Shown in pieces: positions 43,834 through 52,692 of a stretch of DNA of 64,000 nt. A program made the position numbers and the translations under genes. Position 1 is the stretch's first letter. Every line of letters starts with the position of its first letter. Under the pieces are notes generated by a model, which did no database searches, was not told where the DNA came from, and was given only the letters and a program-made list of their open reading frames with translations. The DNA is from Litorilituus lipolyticus. GTDB taxonomy: Bacteria; Pseudomonadota; Gammaproteobacteria; Enterobacterales; Alteromonadaceae. The stretch is taken from positions 155,358 through 219,357 of the forward strand of contig NZ_SAWY01000005.1 of assembly GCF_006439335.1 (NCBI RefSeq). Direction: 5' to 3'.

Positions 43834-44886
43834 TTAAAATGGTGAGGGGTATTGTTTAAGCCAATGTGCAATATCGTCGAGTATATTGTTTGATAATGGC
43901 TCGATAAATGCGTTCAGGTTCTCCTCTAGTTGTACTAGAGATGTGGCGCCAATAATGGTTGAAGTGACACCGTTAACTTGATCACACCACGCTAATGCGA
44001 GTTGGGCGGGGCTAACATTATGTTGCTTAGCAATTTCGACAAAAGCCTGAACGGCTTTATTCGAATTATTGGTATCTCTGAATAAGCCATGGCGCTGCAT
44101 TAAGGTAAAACGTGTTCCTTCTGGCCTAGCACCGTTTAAATATTTACCTGTTAATAACCCCGTGGCTAATGGTGACCAAGGCAAATAGGCAATATCTTCA
44201 TGTACACATTGCTCAATTAAATAAGGCCAATCTTTTGTATGGAGTAAACTAAATTCATTTTGAATGGATACCATACGCGGCAAGTTATGCTGTTCACTTA
44301 GCTTTAGGTATTGGCTTATTCCCCAAGGTGTATCATCAGACAAACCACAATATCGAATTTTTCCTGCACTAACACATTGAGCTAATCCTTGAAGTATATC
44401 TAACATTACCTCAGTTTGCTGTTCTGCGTTAACTTCGGTGAAACCCAATTCGTTAGACCAATGATTACCAAAGTGGGGCGTTTGTCGGTTTGGCCAGTGT
44501 AATTGGTATAAATCAATGTAATCGGTTTGTAGTCGCTTCAAGGAGCTTTCGACGGCTTTGATGACATTTTGTCCACTTAATTTTTCGCCATCTCTTATAT
44601 AAGAAAAACCAGGCCCTGCAACTTTAGAGGCTAGAATAACTTCTTTACGTCGAGAAGGATTGGCCGCAAACCAATTGCCGATAATTTCTTCTGTTTTCCC
44701 GTAAGTTTCCTCACGTGGAGGAATAGCATACATCTCAGCGGTGTCTATAAAGTTTACACCGTGCATTTGAGCAAAATCTAACTGTTTGTTGGCATCTTCT
44801 TGATTGTTTTGTACACCCCAGGTCATAGTACCAAGACAAACTCTAGATACTTCTAGTGAACTACTTCCTAAACGAACATATTTCAT
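43834..44886 (-). CDS. tas: NADP(H)-dependent aldo/keto reductase (Tas-like)
   Basis: A 350-residue (beta/alpha)8 aldo/keto reductase. LGTMTWG, NFIDTAEMY (catalytic Asp and Tyr), LASKV and YIDLYQLHWPNRQTP (active-site His in LHW) align with E. coli Tas; SIIGATSL-like STIIGATSL binds the cofactor near the end. It reduces aldehydes or ketones in the cytoplasm. The E. coli homologue was linked to tyrosine-starvation suppression, and its physiological substrate is unknown. Tas naming is by resemblance of the N-terminal region and length. Confidence 0.85.
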   Translation of the reverse strand: MKYVRLGSSSLEVSRVCLGTMTWGVQNNQEDANKQLDFAQMHGVNFIDTAEMYAIPPREETYGKTEEIIGNWFAANPSRRKEVILASKVAGPGFSYIRDGEKLSGQNVIKAVESSLKRLQTDYIDLYQLHWPNRQTPHFGNHWSNELGFTEVNAEQQTEVMLDILQGLAQCVSAGKIRYCGLSDDTPWGISQYLKLSEQHNLPRMVSIQNEFSLLHTKDWPYLIEQCVHEDIAYLPWSPLATGLLTGKYLNGARPEGTRFTLMQRHGLFRDTNNSNKAVQAFVEIAKQHNVSPAQLALAWCDQVNGVTSTIIGATSLVQLEENLNAFIEPLSNNILDDIAHWLKQYPSPF

Positions 44887-45071
44887 TTGTTTCCTTTGGA
44901 TAATCTAATGATGTTTAAAGTATCATAGCAGTTGTATGTTTTGGGCGATATACTAAGGATATGATTTTAAATAGCTCTCACTTTTTTCTAAGGTCTATGA
45001 TATATTAGCGTTAACAATGGGTTAGCTCTGTACTCACTAGTTTAGTCGTTCATACATAAGGTAAAGCAGCT

Positions 45072-45455
45072 ATGCGCTTACATGGTTCATTTAACATTAT
45101 TATAGAGGGGAATGTCTTAACCTCTCACTTTTATGGTCCGTGGAATTTTGAACAAACCAAAACTTACCAACTTGAGGTTATGAAACGAGCAGAGCCCATT
45201 ATTAATAAGCCATGGGTAAGAATTGTTGATTTGAGCCAATGGGAAGGTGGTGGTGAGGAAGTTGTTGCTCCTTTAGTACAATTACAAGAATGGGCGTTAG
45301 CTAATAACTGTCTTGAAATTGTCTTTGTTAACCCACCATTAGTTCCCAGCTTTATGTTAGAAAAATACGGTGATCCATATGGTGATTATAAAGTGGTAAA
45401 ATCCGTAGAAGAGGCCAAAGACTGGCTTAATAGTCATGTTTTACCTAAGACATAA
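45072..45455 (+). CDS. Small STAS/SpoIIAA-like protein of unknown function
   Basis: A 127-residue protein. IIIEGNVLTSHFYGPWNFEQT, KPWVRIVDLSQWEGGG and a terminal helix give a pattern of strand-strand-helix like the SpoIIAA/STAS-like domain of membrane-less stress proteins. No catalytic residue is visible. AAGGT lies before the ATG. It is a single gene with no obvious partner. Fold assignment is tentative. Confidence 0.55.
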   Translation: MRLHGSFNIIIEGNVLTSHFYGPWNFEQTKTYQLEVMKRAEPIINKPWVRIVDLSQWEGGGEEVVAPLVQLQEWALANNCLEIVFVNPPLVPSFMLEKYGDPYGDYKVVKSVEEAKDWLNSHVLPKT

Positions 45456-45731
45456 AATAGCTTTTATATTGAAATAATCATACTTTAGTTTCATCTGTCG
45501 TTATTCTTTCCTCCATAACAGTCATTTATATAATGCACCCTAATAACAACAAACACTAACACAATGTTATATGCCAACATTTTGAAGGTATAACTAGTCA
45601 TAACTTATCTTATATATTTCGTTTCGTAATTAAATATTTACTAAATGAATGTTAAATATTTTGATTTAGAGGTTACAGGTGAAACTTCTTGTGTAATAAT
45701 ACAAGTGTGGTAACAATTATTGGAGGCTATT
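45456..45731. other. Intergenic region before small coiled-coil gene
   Basis: A/T-rich sequence without an open frame. An imperfect palindrome CTTGTGTAATAATACAAG (45688-45705) lies 27 bases before the small gene and could be a regulatory site. Nothing else is recognised. Confidence 0.35.
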
Positions 45732-45893
45732 ATGGCCCATGAGGAAAGACGCAATATGTCAAATAATACTGATGCTAAACTTGATAACCTAACCAATGAA
45801 CAAAAAACTGCTGTTGAACAACTGGCAGATGCCAATCGTGAAATTGAAGAGTTAAAGCTTCAAATTGCTTGGCTCGAACGCTCATACGAGTAG
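45732..45893 (+). CDS. 53-residue coiled-coil (SlyX-like?) protein
   Basis: A short frame too small for most gene calls, with GGAGG five bases before the ATG. The sequence is acidic and helical: EQKTAVEQLADANREIEELK, with hydrophobic residues at heptad spacing over residues ~15-50. A terminator (45965-45998) lies after it. Expression is therefore plausible. It could be a small protein of the SlyX kind, but the match is by composition and length only. Confidence 0.55.
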   Translation: MAHEERRNMSNNTDAKLDNLTNEQKTAVEQLADANREIEELKLQIAWLERSYE

Positions 45894-45964
45894 TTCTGAT
45901 AAATATTAGATTTGGGTAGTTACTCAATTTTTGCTAATAGTTATTGTTAATTTATTCTATTCCT

Positions 45965-45998
45965 AAAAAGCCGATTTGTTATTCAAATCGGCTTTTTT
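45965..45998 (+). terminator. Rho-independent terminator
   Basis: AGCCGATTT (45969-45977) and AAATCGGCT (45985-45993) with a 7-base loop and a T6 tract. Confidence 0.85.
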
Positions 45999-46234
45999 AT
46001 TGCTATTTAATGTTGTATTTCTTGTTTTATGGTTGGAAAGTTTTTACTGCTGTGTTTATTTAATCTTTGTTAGATTTGTGAATAAGTATGTGTAAAAAGC
46101 TGTAATCAAAACTTTCATTTCTCATGGCTGTAAATAAAGCTCTTGCAATAGATGCTGTTCATGCTATTTTCAGGCAATAATTTTCTCAGTGTAAGATATA
46201 TTTACGCACTTGTATTTTTAGAAGGAAATCTCAC

Positions 46235-46807
46235 ATGCCAAAGGCCAGTGAAATAAAGAAAAATGCCGCCATTGAACATAATGGCCAAGTACTTATCGTT
46301 AGAGATATTACACGCTCAGTGCCCCAAGGAAGAGCAGGGGGCAGCCTATATAGAATGCGTCTTTATGATGTGGTAACTGGTGGTAAAGTTGATGAAACAT
46401 TTAAAGCGGAAGATATGCTTAATTTTGCCGATCTTAGCCGACGACCGTCAATGTTTTCCTATATTGATGGTGATGAGTATGTTTTCATGGATAACGAAGA
46501 TTATACCCCGTATAACTTAAATAAAGACGCTATAAGCGAAGAAGTGCTTTTTATTAATGAAGAGACAGAGGGACTTTCTGTCATTATTGTCGATGATGCG
46601 CCTGTTGGCATTGATTTACCTGCCAGTGTTGAGCTGGTTATCACTGAAACAGACCCTTCAATTAAGGGAGCTTCTGCAAGTGCTCGAACTAAACCTGCTA
46701 CATTGTCTACCGGTTTAATCGTGCAAGTACCAGAGCATATATCTACAGGTGATAAAATTAAAATAAATACTGCAGAGCAAAAGTTCATGGGAAGAGCAGA
46801 CAAGTAA
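46235..46807 (+). CDS. yeiP: EF-P-like protein EfpL (YeiP)
   Basis: A 190-residue translation factor of the EF-P family. [39 protein letters not shown] is split here as the KOW-like domain I with the tip loop QGRAGG, then the OB domains ending [18 protein letters not shown]. EfpL paralogues carry Arg in this tip where EF-P has a modified Lys, and here the residue is Arg. It helps ribosomes pass polyproline and related stalling sites, by established knowledge of EfpL. AGAAGGA precedes the ATG. It is a single gene followed by a terminator. Confidence 0.9.
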   Translation: MPKASEIKKNAAIEHNGQVLIVRDITRSVPQGRAGGSLYRMRLYDVVTGGKVDETFKAEDMLNFADLSRRPSMFSYIDGDEYVFMDNEDYTPYNLNKDAISEEVLFINEETEGLSVIIVDDAPVGIDLPASVELVITETDPSIKGASASARTKPATLSTGLIVQVPEHISTGDKIKINTAEQKFMGRADK

Positions 46808-46836
46808 GCTATTACTTTTAGCTTTAATAAATATAA

Positions 46837-46870
46837 ATGCCCGAAACTAATCGCTTCGGGTATTTTTGTT
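46837..46870 (+). terminator. Rho-independent terminator
   Basis: CCCGAA / TTCGGG stem (46840-46845 with 46855-46860), extended by A-T pairs and followed by TATTTTTG. Confidence 0.75.
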
Positions 46871-46939
46871 TAAGAGTTTTGATGATTAGTGCGTAGTTAC
46901 TGAATTGTCAGATTAAAATAAAGAGACAGGATTTTGAAA

Positions 46940-47857
46940 ATGAGTAAACCATACCCTATTGGAACTGCTGGACAGAAATGGAATGAGCATGATGTAAAAG
47001 CATGGTTCGCGTTGCAAAATATTAAACGCTCTTATCAAGATGAGGTATTAGAAAAATTACCAAAACTTACTTCTCATTTTGAACTTAAACAATACGGTGC
47101 ATTACCTATAGATGAGCAGCGCTATCCGTTATATGTACTTTGCAGTAAAAATTGGCATCAAGATAAAGCAACAATATTAGTAACTGGTGGCGTTCATGGC
47201 TATGAAACCAGTGGAGTTCAAGGGGCTATTCGTTTTATGGAAGAAGAGGTTAAACATGATGAAGGGCTTTTTAGTCAATCATTTAACTTAATCGTAGCGC
47301 CTTGTGTCAGCCCTTGGGGGTATGAAACCATTAATCGTTGGAATCCAAATGCAATAGATCCTAACCGCTCATTTTATGCTGATAGCCCAGCTGAAGAGTC
47401 TGCTGCTTTAATGAAATTTGTCGCTAGTATTAGTGCAGAAATACGTTTGCACATTGATTTACACGAAACGACAGATACTGATAACAGTGAGTTTAGACCT
47501 GCTCTTGCCGCTAGAGATGCGACAAAGCATACAAACTGGAACATTCCTGATGGTTTTTATTTGGTTGGTGATTCGACTAAGCCTGAGCCAGAGTTCCAAA
47601 AAGCTATTATCGACGGGGTGGAAAAAGTAACTCATATTGCACCGGCAGATGACAACAATCAATTAATTGGCGTCGAGCTTGAGCAATTTGGTGTGATAAA
47701 TTATGCTGCGCGAGAATTAGGTTTATGTATGGGGTTAACACAAGCGCCGTTTGTAACTACTACTGAAGTGTACCCAGATAGTCCATTAGTTGATGATGAA
47801 AACTGTATCTTAGCGCAAGTTGCTGCAATAGCATCTTCTCTGGATTATGTTAAATAG
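46940..47857 (+). CDS. M14-type metallopeptidase/succinylglutamate-desuccinylase-like protein
   Basis: A ~305-residue zinc hydrolase of the M14 fold. GGVHGYETSG gives the HxxE zinc pair, RLHIDLHETTD gives the third His with neighbouring acids, and NPNAIDPNRSF carries the Arg/Asn binding residues. The catalytic Glu would be in GVELEQFG near 245. No signal peptide, so it is cytoplasmic. It may cleave a peptide or acyl-amino acid; the substrate is not known. The ATG at 46940 has ACAGG 9 bases upstream; an in-frame TTG lies at 46934. Confidence 0.8.
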   Translation: MSKPYPIGTAGQKWNEHDVKAWFALQNIKRSYQDEVLEKLPKLTSHFELKQYGALPIDEQRYPLYVLCSKNWHQDKATILVTGGVHGYETSGVQGAIRFMEEEVKHDEGLFSQSFNLIVAPCVSPWGYETINRWNPNAIDPNRSFYADSPAEESAALMKFVASISAEIRLHIDLHETTDTDNSEFRPALAARDATKHTNWNIPDGFYLVGDSTKPEPEFQKAIIDGVEKVTHIAPADDNNQLIGVELEQFGVINYAARELGLCMGLTQAPFVTTTEVYPDSPLVDDENCILAQVAAIASSLDYVK

Positions 47858-47873
47858 CATATTTTTCAAAACA

Positions 47874-47900
47874 AAAAAGCCACCGAGAGGTGGCTTTTTT
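47874..47900 (+). terminator. Rho-independent terminator
   Basis: AAAAAGCCACC-GAGA-GGTGGCTTTTTT stem-loop with a T tract. Confidence 0.88.
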
Positions 47901-47956
47901 GTTTGTTAACTAGTTGTTTAAATTAGATATTTAAAAATGTCATTCTAACTCTAAGT

Positions 47957-48012
47957 CAAAAATAAAAAATAAAAATAAAAAAAGTAAAAATTTTTCAAAC
48001 TATTTTAGTTTG
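47957..48012 (+). promoter_or_regulatory. A-tract and inverted repeat upstream of ECF sigma gene
   Basis: An A-rich stretch (47957-47990) is followed by CAAACTA-TTT-TAGTTTG (47996-48012), a perfect 7-bp inverted repeat about 120 bases before the sigma gene. A-tracts of this kind act as UP elements, and CAAAC-type sequences occur in ECF -35 sites. Function is inferred. Confidence 0.45.
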
Positions 48013-48130
48013 TCGCTCTACTTTATATACATAGCAGAAAGAAATAGAACCAAGTACGATTAAAAAGTAATTATCTACATAATCGATATTGTTAAGCAGG
48101 AAACTATGCAAAAAAAGAAAAGGGTAATGT

Positions 48131-48730
48131 GTGTTTGAACGCAGTGATGATGTCCTTATTGCACAAGCACTTAAGGGAAAAAAATCAGCTTGGGTTGCCT
48201 TAGTAAAGCGCTACGAAAAGGGTTTATACAACTATGCCTTGAGAATGGTGAATAACCAAGCCGATGCTATGGACTTGATGCAAGATACGTTTGTTGCTGT
48301 CTTTAAGAATCTGCAAACCTTCAGAGGTGATAGCCCATTTAAAGGTTGGTTGTTTAAAGTGGCTCACTATCGATGTTTAGAATTTTATCGACGTAAACGC
48401 CCGATGAGTTCCATTGATGATGTGCCTGAGCAAGAAGACGATGAGAGTTCATTGTGCCCAGAGCAAGAGCTATTTTCAAAACAGCAATCGAGTGAGTTAG
48501 TTAATGCTATGCAATCACTGCCGATTAAACAAAAGCTCGTTGTAGAGTTAAAGTTCTTCCAGCAGTGCACTTTTGAAGATATTGCTCAGCAGTTAGGTAT
48601 CTCTACTAATACAGCTAAATCACAACTGTATAGTGGATTAGAGAAACTCAAAGTGAAATTAAACGAGCAAAATATCTCATTTGATCACTTTAGCAAAAAT
48701 ATTAATAAAGGGGAGGTAGGGCATGCCTGA
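48131..48730 (+). CDS. ECF-type sigma factor
   Basis: A 199-residue sigma-70 family protein starting with GTG (AGGG six bases upstream). Region 2 spans ~10-75 (YNYALRMVNNQADAMDLMQD, then the promoter-melting TFRGDSPFKGWLF), and region 4 spans ~118-170 (LPIKQKLVVELKFF and the helix-turn-helix TFEDIAQQLGIS). There is no region 1 or 3, so it is an ECF sigma. Its stop overlaps the next start by 8 bases; that gene encodes a membrane protein, the expected anti-sigma. It directs RNA polymerase to an envelope- or stress-type regulon. Confidence 0.9.
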   Translation: MFERSDDVLIAQALKGKKSAWVALVKRYEKGLYNYALRMVNNQADAMDLMQDTFVAVFKNLQTFRGDSPFKGWLFKVAHYRCLEFYRRKRPMSSIDDVPEQEDDESSLCPEQELFSKQQSSELVNAMQSLPIKQKLVVELKFFQQCTFEDIAQQLGISTNTAKSQLYSGLEKLKVKLNEQNISFDHFSKNINKGEVGHA

Positions 48731-49412
48731 TAATCAAAAAATGAGCGTTGATGAGTTAGAGCAATTTGCCAATCAGCTTTCAGAAAGAGTAGATGATGAA
48801 GTTGAAAGCGAAGTGCCTCACTGGAATAGAGCTGCGGCTTTTGAGCAATGCTTTCATGAGCAGGAAGCTAAAGATAGTCTGTTTTCTTGGCGTTGGTGGC
48901 AAATGCCAACGATGTCTGCCGCTTTTTCACTAGCAATGGTTGCCTTGGTATTAAGTTGGAGTAACGCTTCACCGACTGATGCTGATTTAACGGCAATGAT
49001 TCATCAACAGGTTAATGAGCAAGTAGAAAAACGATTAGCGGTGGAGGTTAATGCGCAAGTAGAGCAGCTGGTATCGTTAAGGCTTCGGGAGTACGCTGCC
49101 GAGCAACAGGTGGTTTTGGCTAATTACCGCGCTGATATTTATAAAAGTCAGCAGAGTAATAATCTTGAATTAGCGAGCTATATTTTGACTGCTTCAAGAG
49201 AAGAGCGCAAAGATGATATGACTGATTTTATAAGTTTTATCAATGCGCAGAGAAAGGATGAACAACTTGCTCAGAAAATAAAGTTTCAACAGCTTGAGCG
49301 AGAGATAGGGTTTCAAAAGGTAAATTTAAAAGCTACTGAACATGATGGATACCCGTTAAGTCCAAGTAGTAAAAATACAGAAAAACAGCAGCCATTAAAT
49401 GAAGATATTTAA
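48723..49412 (+). CDS. Probable anti-sigma factor, single-pass membrane protein
   Basis: A 229-residue protein overlapping the sigma gene by 8 bases, with GGAGG upstream. Residues 1-60 are cytoplasmic and acidic, a membrane helix lies at ~61-80 (MPTMSAAFSLAMVALVLSW), and the rest is periplasmic and helical. The layout and coupling match anti-ECF factors, although no ZAS zinc motif (HxxxCxxC) is visible, so the family is not the classical one. It would hold the sigma factor until a periplasmic signal arrives. The role is inferred from context. Confidence 0.65.
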   Translation: MPDNQKMSVDELEQFANQLSERVDDEVESEVPHWNRAAAFEQCFHEQEAKDSLFSWRWWQMPTMSAAFSLAMVALVLSWSNASPTDADLTAMIHQQVNEQVEKRLAVEVNAQVEQLVSLRLREYAAEQQVVLANYRADIYKSQQSNNLELASYILTASREERKDDMTDFISFINAQRKDEQLAQKIKFQQLEREIGFQKVNLKATEHDGYPLSPSSKNTEKQQPLNEDI

Positions 49413-49494
49413 TTAAATATATTGATATTTAATTGGCAGTGACTAAAAAATTATTAATCAAAGGCGCTTAGAAAAGCCATTGAAGGAGTATTGA

Positions 49495-50499
49495 ATGAAT
49501 TCAGTTTTTAAATATAACTCAATAAAAGTATCGAATAAAAAGCAAAAAGTGCTAGCGAGTTTTTGTGCTGGAGTGTTAGCAACAAGCTCGATGCTTTCGG
49601 CTTCAGTTCAAGCAGACGATCAAGATTATTCGCAGATTAATCGCCAATTGGAAGTGATGAACAATATTATTAAATCATCAGTTACGGTTGGGAAAGGAAG
49701 CCGTCAAGTGAATTTACGTTCAATTGAAAGCGTTTATTTACACGGACAAGGTGTGGTATTTACGATTGATTCAGGTATTAACCGCAGTTTTAACCGTCAC
49801 AGCATGTCATTTGTTATGCCATCAGTGCCTGTTGCACCTATTGCTCCTGTGTCAGTCAGACCAAATGAAGTTATAGAAATTGATGATGACGCCATTATTC
49901 ATGCAGAATCCCAAGCTCGTGAGCTAGAGTTTGTTGTTAGTCGTATGGAGTCGGAAGCGCAAGAATTTGAACGTGTTGTAGAGGTTATTGAAGAGCAACG
50001 TGAGCAAAGTCGTGAATTACGCCATGAGCAACGAGAAATTGCTTATGAACTTCGTGATAATGCAAGAGAAAGTAAAGACTATACGTATCAGTTGAAACAT
50101 GCTGATAAGAAAGAGAAAAAGAAGTTAAATGAGAAGTTAGCTAAACTAGAGAAAGAAAAACTTGAGCTTAAAAAGAGCAAAGCAAAGCTTGATGAAAAAG
50201 TAAAAAAAATCAATAAACAGCAAAAACAGCAAAAAATTGCGCAAGCTCAAGAGAGAAAGGAGCACTATGAAATATTATCAAACAGCCTCGTTGATACTTT
50301 TTGTTTATATGGAAATGGCTTAAAGTCTGTTCCTAAAGATGAACATGTAAGCATAATCCTCAAGTCTGCTGGTGATAAATCCGGAAGACGTTACCAAGAT
50401 AAAATATTTGTTTTCAATAAAAAAGACATCAATGCGTGTTCAAACGATAAGATAACCAGTAAAAAATTGTTAACAAAAGCAGAGCAATATCAATTTTAA
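49495..50499 (+). CDS. Exported coiled-coil protein of unknown function
   Basis: A 334-residue protein with a long signal peptide (cleavage near A40, SASVQA-DD). Residues ~135-260 are strongly charged and helical, with runs rich in Glu, Lys and Arg (REQSRELRHEQREIAYEL and EKKKLNEKLAKLEKEKLELK), a predicted long coiled coil. The C-terminal ~70 residues are a small domain with two Cys (FCLYGNGLK and NACSNDK). GAAGGAG precedes the ATG. It is 82 bases after the anti-sigma gene and is probably cotranscribed, so it may be the system's sensor or a target. Confidence 0.6.
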   Translation: MNSVFKYNSIKVSNKKQKVLASFCAGVLATSSMLSASVQADDQDYSQINRQLEVMNNIIKSSVTVGKGSRQVNLRSIESVYLHGQGVVFTIDSGINRSFNRHSMSFVMPSVPVAPIAPVSVRPNEVIEIDDDAIIHAESQARELEFVVSRMESEAQEFERVVEVIEEQREQSRELRHEQREIAYELRDNARESKDYTYQLKHADKKEKKKLNEKLAKLEKEKLELKKSKAKLDEKVKKINKQQKQQKIAQAQERKEHYEILSNSLVDTFCLYGNGLKSVPKDEHVSIILKSAGDKSGRRYQDKIFVFNKKDINACSNDKITSKKLLTKAEQYQF

Positions 50500-50521
50500 T
50501 CTCTTTGCAGCAAAAAGCTAA

Positions 50522-50550
50522 AAAAAGCCAGCTAATAAGCTGGTTTTTTT
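50522..50550 (+). terminator. Rho-independent terminator after ECF operon
   Basis: CCAGCT-AATA-AGCTGG stem (50528-50543) flanked by A and T tracts. Confidence 0.8.
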
Positions 50551-50585
50551 ATGCATAGAGGAAAATTAAAAAGTAAAATAAACTA

Positions 50586-50617
50586 TTGACCTTGGAGTGT
50601 ACTCAAAGCTTTATGAT
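50586..50617 (+). promoter_or_regulatory. MerR-type promoter with 20-bp spacer
   Basis: TTGACC (50586-50591) and TATGAT (50612-50617) are separated by 20 bases rather than 17. The spacer holds CTTGGAGTGTACTCAAAG (50591-50608), an imperfect dyad closely resembling ZntR operators. This is the diagnostic layout for MerR activators that untwist the promoter on metal binding. It lies about 69 bases before the regulator gene. Confidence 0.8.
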
Positions 50618-50685
50618 AGAGTTATATAAAGTAGTAAGCATAATGAAGTTACTTATTATGCAACATTAGTAATCAGAGAGTGAAC

Positions 50686-51102
50686 ATGTATAAAATTGGT
50701 GAGTTAGCAAACATGCTATCGGTTTCTACAGATACATTACGCTATTATGAAAAGCATAACTTAATTAGCGCAACAACCCGTAGTGCTAACGGCTACAGAC
50801 TATACAATGATGAAGTTTTGCAAATTATGCAGTTTATCATTAGGGCAAAAGGGGTTGGTTTTAGTCTTAATGAAATTAATGATCTACTTTCAATCAAAGT
50901 CGATAAAGCAAGCCATAGCTGCGCAGAAGTAAAGTCATTTACCGAAGATAAATTGCAACAAGTGAATCAGAAAATAGCTGAATTATCATGTTTTAAAGAC
51001 TCTTTACAGTTACTTGTAAATGCTTGCTGTGGGGGAGATGAGGAAGCCACAAATTGTTCTATTTTATCTGCTTTGGAGAATGTTGATGCAACTAATCAGT
51101 AA
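50686..51102 (+). CDS. MerR family metal-responsive regulator (ZntR/CadR-like)
   Basis: A ~138-residue protein. The winged helix is at the start (YKIGELANMLSVSTDTLRYYEKHNLI), followed by a dimer helix with SHSCAEVKSFTEDKL and the metal loop NACCGGDEEATNCSIL. The Cys in HSC, the Cys-Cys pair and the last Cys match ZntR-type zinc ligands (C79, C114, C115, C124 in E. coli). It should activate a zinc or cadmium efflux gene. The ATG at 50686 is favoured by AGAGAG five bases upstream over the GTG at 50680. It probably activates its own operon through the 20-bp-spacer promoter. Confidence 0.88.
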   Translation: MYKIGELANMLSVSTDTLRYYEKHNLISATTRSANGYRLYNDEVLQIMQFIIRAKGVGFSLNEINDLLSIKVDKASHSCAEVKSFTEDKLQQVNQKIAELSCFKDSLQLLVNACCGGDEEATNCSILSALENVDATNQ

Positions 51103-52318
51103 TTTTTGGCAACTCTTTGTTTTATCAGCTCCCTGGCTAATGTTAGGCTTACTCATTGCCGGTATTATTAATGTTTATTTACCTAAAGATTTTTTGAATA
51201 AGCACTTAGGCCATGATGGTTTATTTACCACCATTAAAGCTGCAATTATAGGTGCGCCTATGCCACTTTGCTCATGTGGTGTTATTCCTGCAGCATTGGG
51301 CTTACGAAGAGCAGGAGCTTCAAAAAGTGCTACAACAGCCTTTTTAGTTTCGACACCTGAAACCGGGGTGGATTCTATTTCAGTCTCTTATGTTTTATTG
51401 GGTCCTTTCATGGCTATTATTAGACCTATTGCTGCTATAAGTAGTGCCATTGTTGCTGGTGTTTTAGTCGGAAAAGATAAACAAGAAGCGATAGAAAATA
51501 CCTCCCCATCAAATAATGCACCTGAGAATTCAGCATCTTGTTGTAGTACACAAAACACGACAAAAACTCCTACAGTACAAACAGAGCCAGTAAAAGCATG
51601 CTCCGCGAAAGAAAAGAAAGTAGCAGAAGTAACGTCTTCTTGTTGCTCTAAAGAATCAAATGATTTGGTTAACAGTGTTTTAACTAACGAAGAGAGTTCA
51701 AGCTGCTGTGCGAATAAACAAGTCGCGCAAAAGCAATCATCATGTTGCAGCAGCAAAGCTGATGAAAAACTTTCAATGTGGTCTCGCTTACAAGAAGCTG
51801 TTGCTTTTAGCTGTACCAAGTTATTAAGTGATACTGCGAAATGGTTGTTAATTGGGCTTGTCTTCGCTGCTATAGTACAGACTTATATTCCTGTGAGCTT
51901 TTTTAGTCAATGGGGCAGTGGTATTTTGGCTATGGTTGTGGTGATTTTAATATCTATACCGATGTATGTTTGTGCCACAGCATCAACCCCCATTGCCGCA
52001 GGACTTTTACTATCAGGTGTCTCACCAGGTGCTGTATTAGTCTTTATGTTGGCGGGGCCTGCAACAAATATTGCAACTCTCGGGGTGGTAGGTAGTGAAC
52101 TTGGAAAAAGAGCTGTTGCATCTTATTTAACAGGTGTAATAGGTGTGGCTGTTTTATTTGGTTTTCTAACTGATTTACTAGTGGAGCAATACAACTTCAC
52201 TGTAGCACCTATGTTAGGAGAGCATCATGAGGTATTGCCCCATTGGTTATCACAAGGTTCAGCTTTTTTATTGGTCTTACTCTTGATACGTATAGTGCTC
52301 ATTAAACTTAAAAAATAA
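51086..52318 (+). CDS. SO_0444-type Cu/Zn efflux permease with Cys-rich loop
   Basis: A ~410-residue membrane protein of the DUF318/ArsP superfamily. The first half contains APMPLCSCGVIPAALGLR and STPETGVDSISVSY, and the second half CATASTPIAAGLLLSGVSPG. A hydrophilic loop between them (about residues 150-222) contains nine cysteines, including four Cys-Cys pairs, a typical metal-binding insert of SO_0444-family transporters. The ATG at 51086 lies inside the regulator gene (overlap 17 bases) with GGAG seven bases upstream. It would export zinc, copper or a similar metal under control of the upstream MerR protein. Confidence 0.85.
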   Translation: MQLISNFWQLFVLSAPWLMLGLLIAGIINVYLPKDFLNKHLGHDGLFTTIKAAIIGAPMPLCSCGVIPAALGLRRAGASKSATTAFLVSTPETGVDSISVSYVLLGPFMAIIRPIAAISSAIVAGVLVGKDKQEAIENTSPSNNAPENSASCCSTQNTTKTPTVQTEPVKACSAKEKKVAEVTSSCCSKESNDLVNSVLTNEESSSCCANKQVAQKQSSCCSSKADEKLSMWSRLQEAVAFSCTKLLSDTAKWLLIGLVFAAIVQTYIPVSFFSQWGSGILAMVVVILISIPMYVCATASTPIAAGLLLSGVSPGAVLVFMLAGPATNIATLGVVGSELGKRAVASYLTGVIGVAVLFGFLTDLLVEQYNFTVAPMLGEHHEVLPHWLSQGSAFLLVLLLIRIVLIKLKK

Positions 52319-52450
52319 TGTAGTTTTCCTTTAAGTCGCTTGTGAGTGAATAGCAAATGTTGTTACATAATTAACTCATTCTTAACTTGCAAGTATAGTA
52401 ATTTCTATTAATATTGTGCGCTAGGTAAAAACTATTACAAGGATGTAAAG

Positions 52451-52612
52451 ATGACAAAGGATCAGCATACGCGTTTAGCGCATTTAACTTCATTATTAAT
52501 GGAACGTTGCATTAGTGAAACGGAGTTCATCGAGTATCAATCATTGAGTGAAATGTTATTGCTTGAAATGAATCATATTCCGAAAAAGGATAATGATGAT
52601 AATCGATATTGA
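52451..52612 (+). CDS. 53-residue hypothetical protein
   Basis: A short frame with AAGGATG seven bases before the ATG. The protein begins MTKDQHTRLAHLTSLLMERC and is followed by acidic helical sequence and a charged tail (KKDNDDNRY). No family is recognised. The good ribosome binding site and codon use similar to neighbours support it. Confidence 0.5.
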   Translation: MTKDQHTRLAHLTSLLMERCISETEFIEYQSLSEMLLLEMNHIPKKDNDDNRY

Positions 52613-52692
52613 TTCGAACTCTATATGTTAGTACATAAAAAAGTTCACTAATTCACCACTAATAGTTTAAATACAACTTCGAATGTCAGTGG

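Noticed and set aside
45641..45835. Minus-strand open frame opposite the 53-residue gene
   Set aside because: Its sequence is a Ser/Leu-rich shadow of the coding strand, which has the stronger ribosome binding site.
51388..51819. 143-residue minus-strand frame within the Cys-rich permease gene
   Set aside because: It is a shadow created by the repeated Cys/Ser codons of the permease loop and has no start signal.
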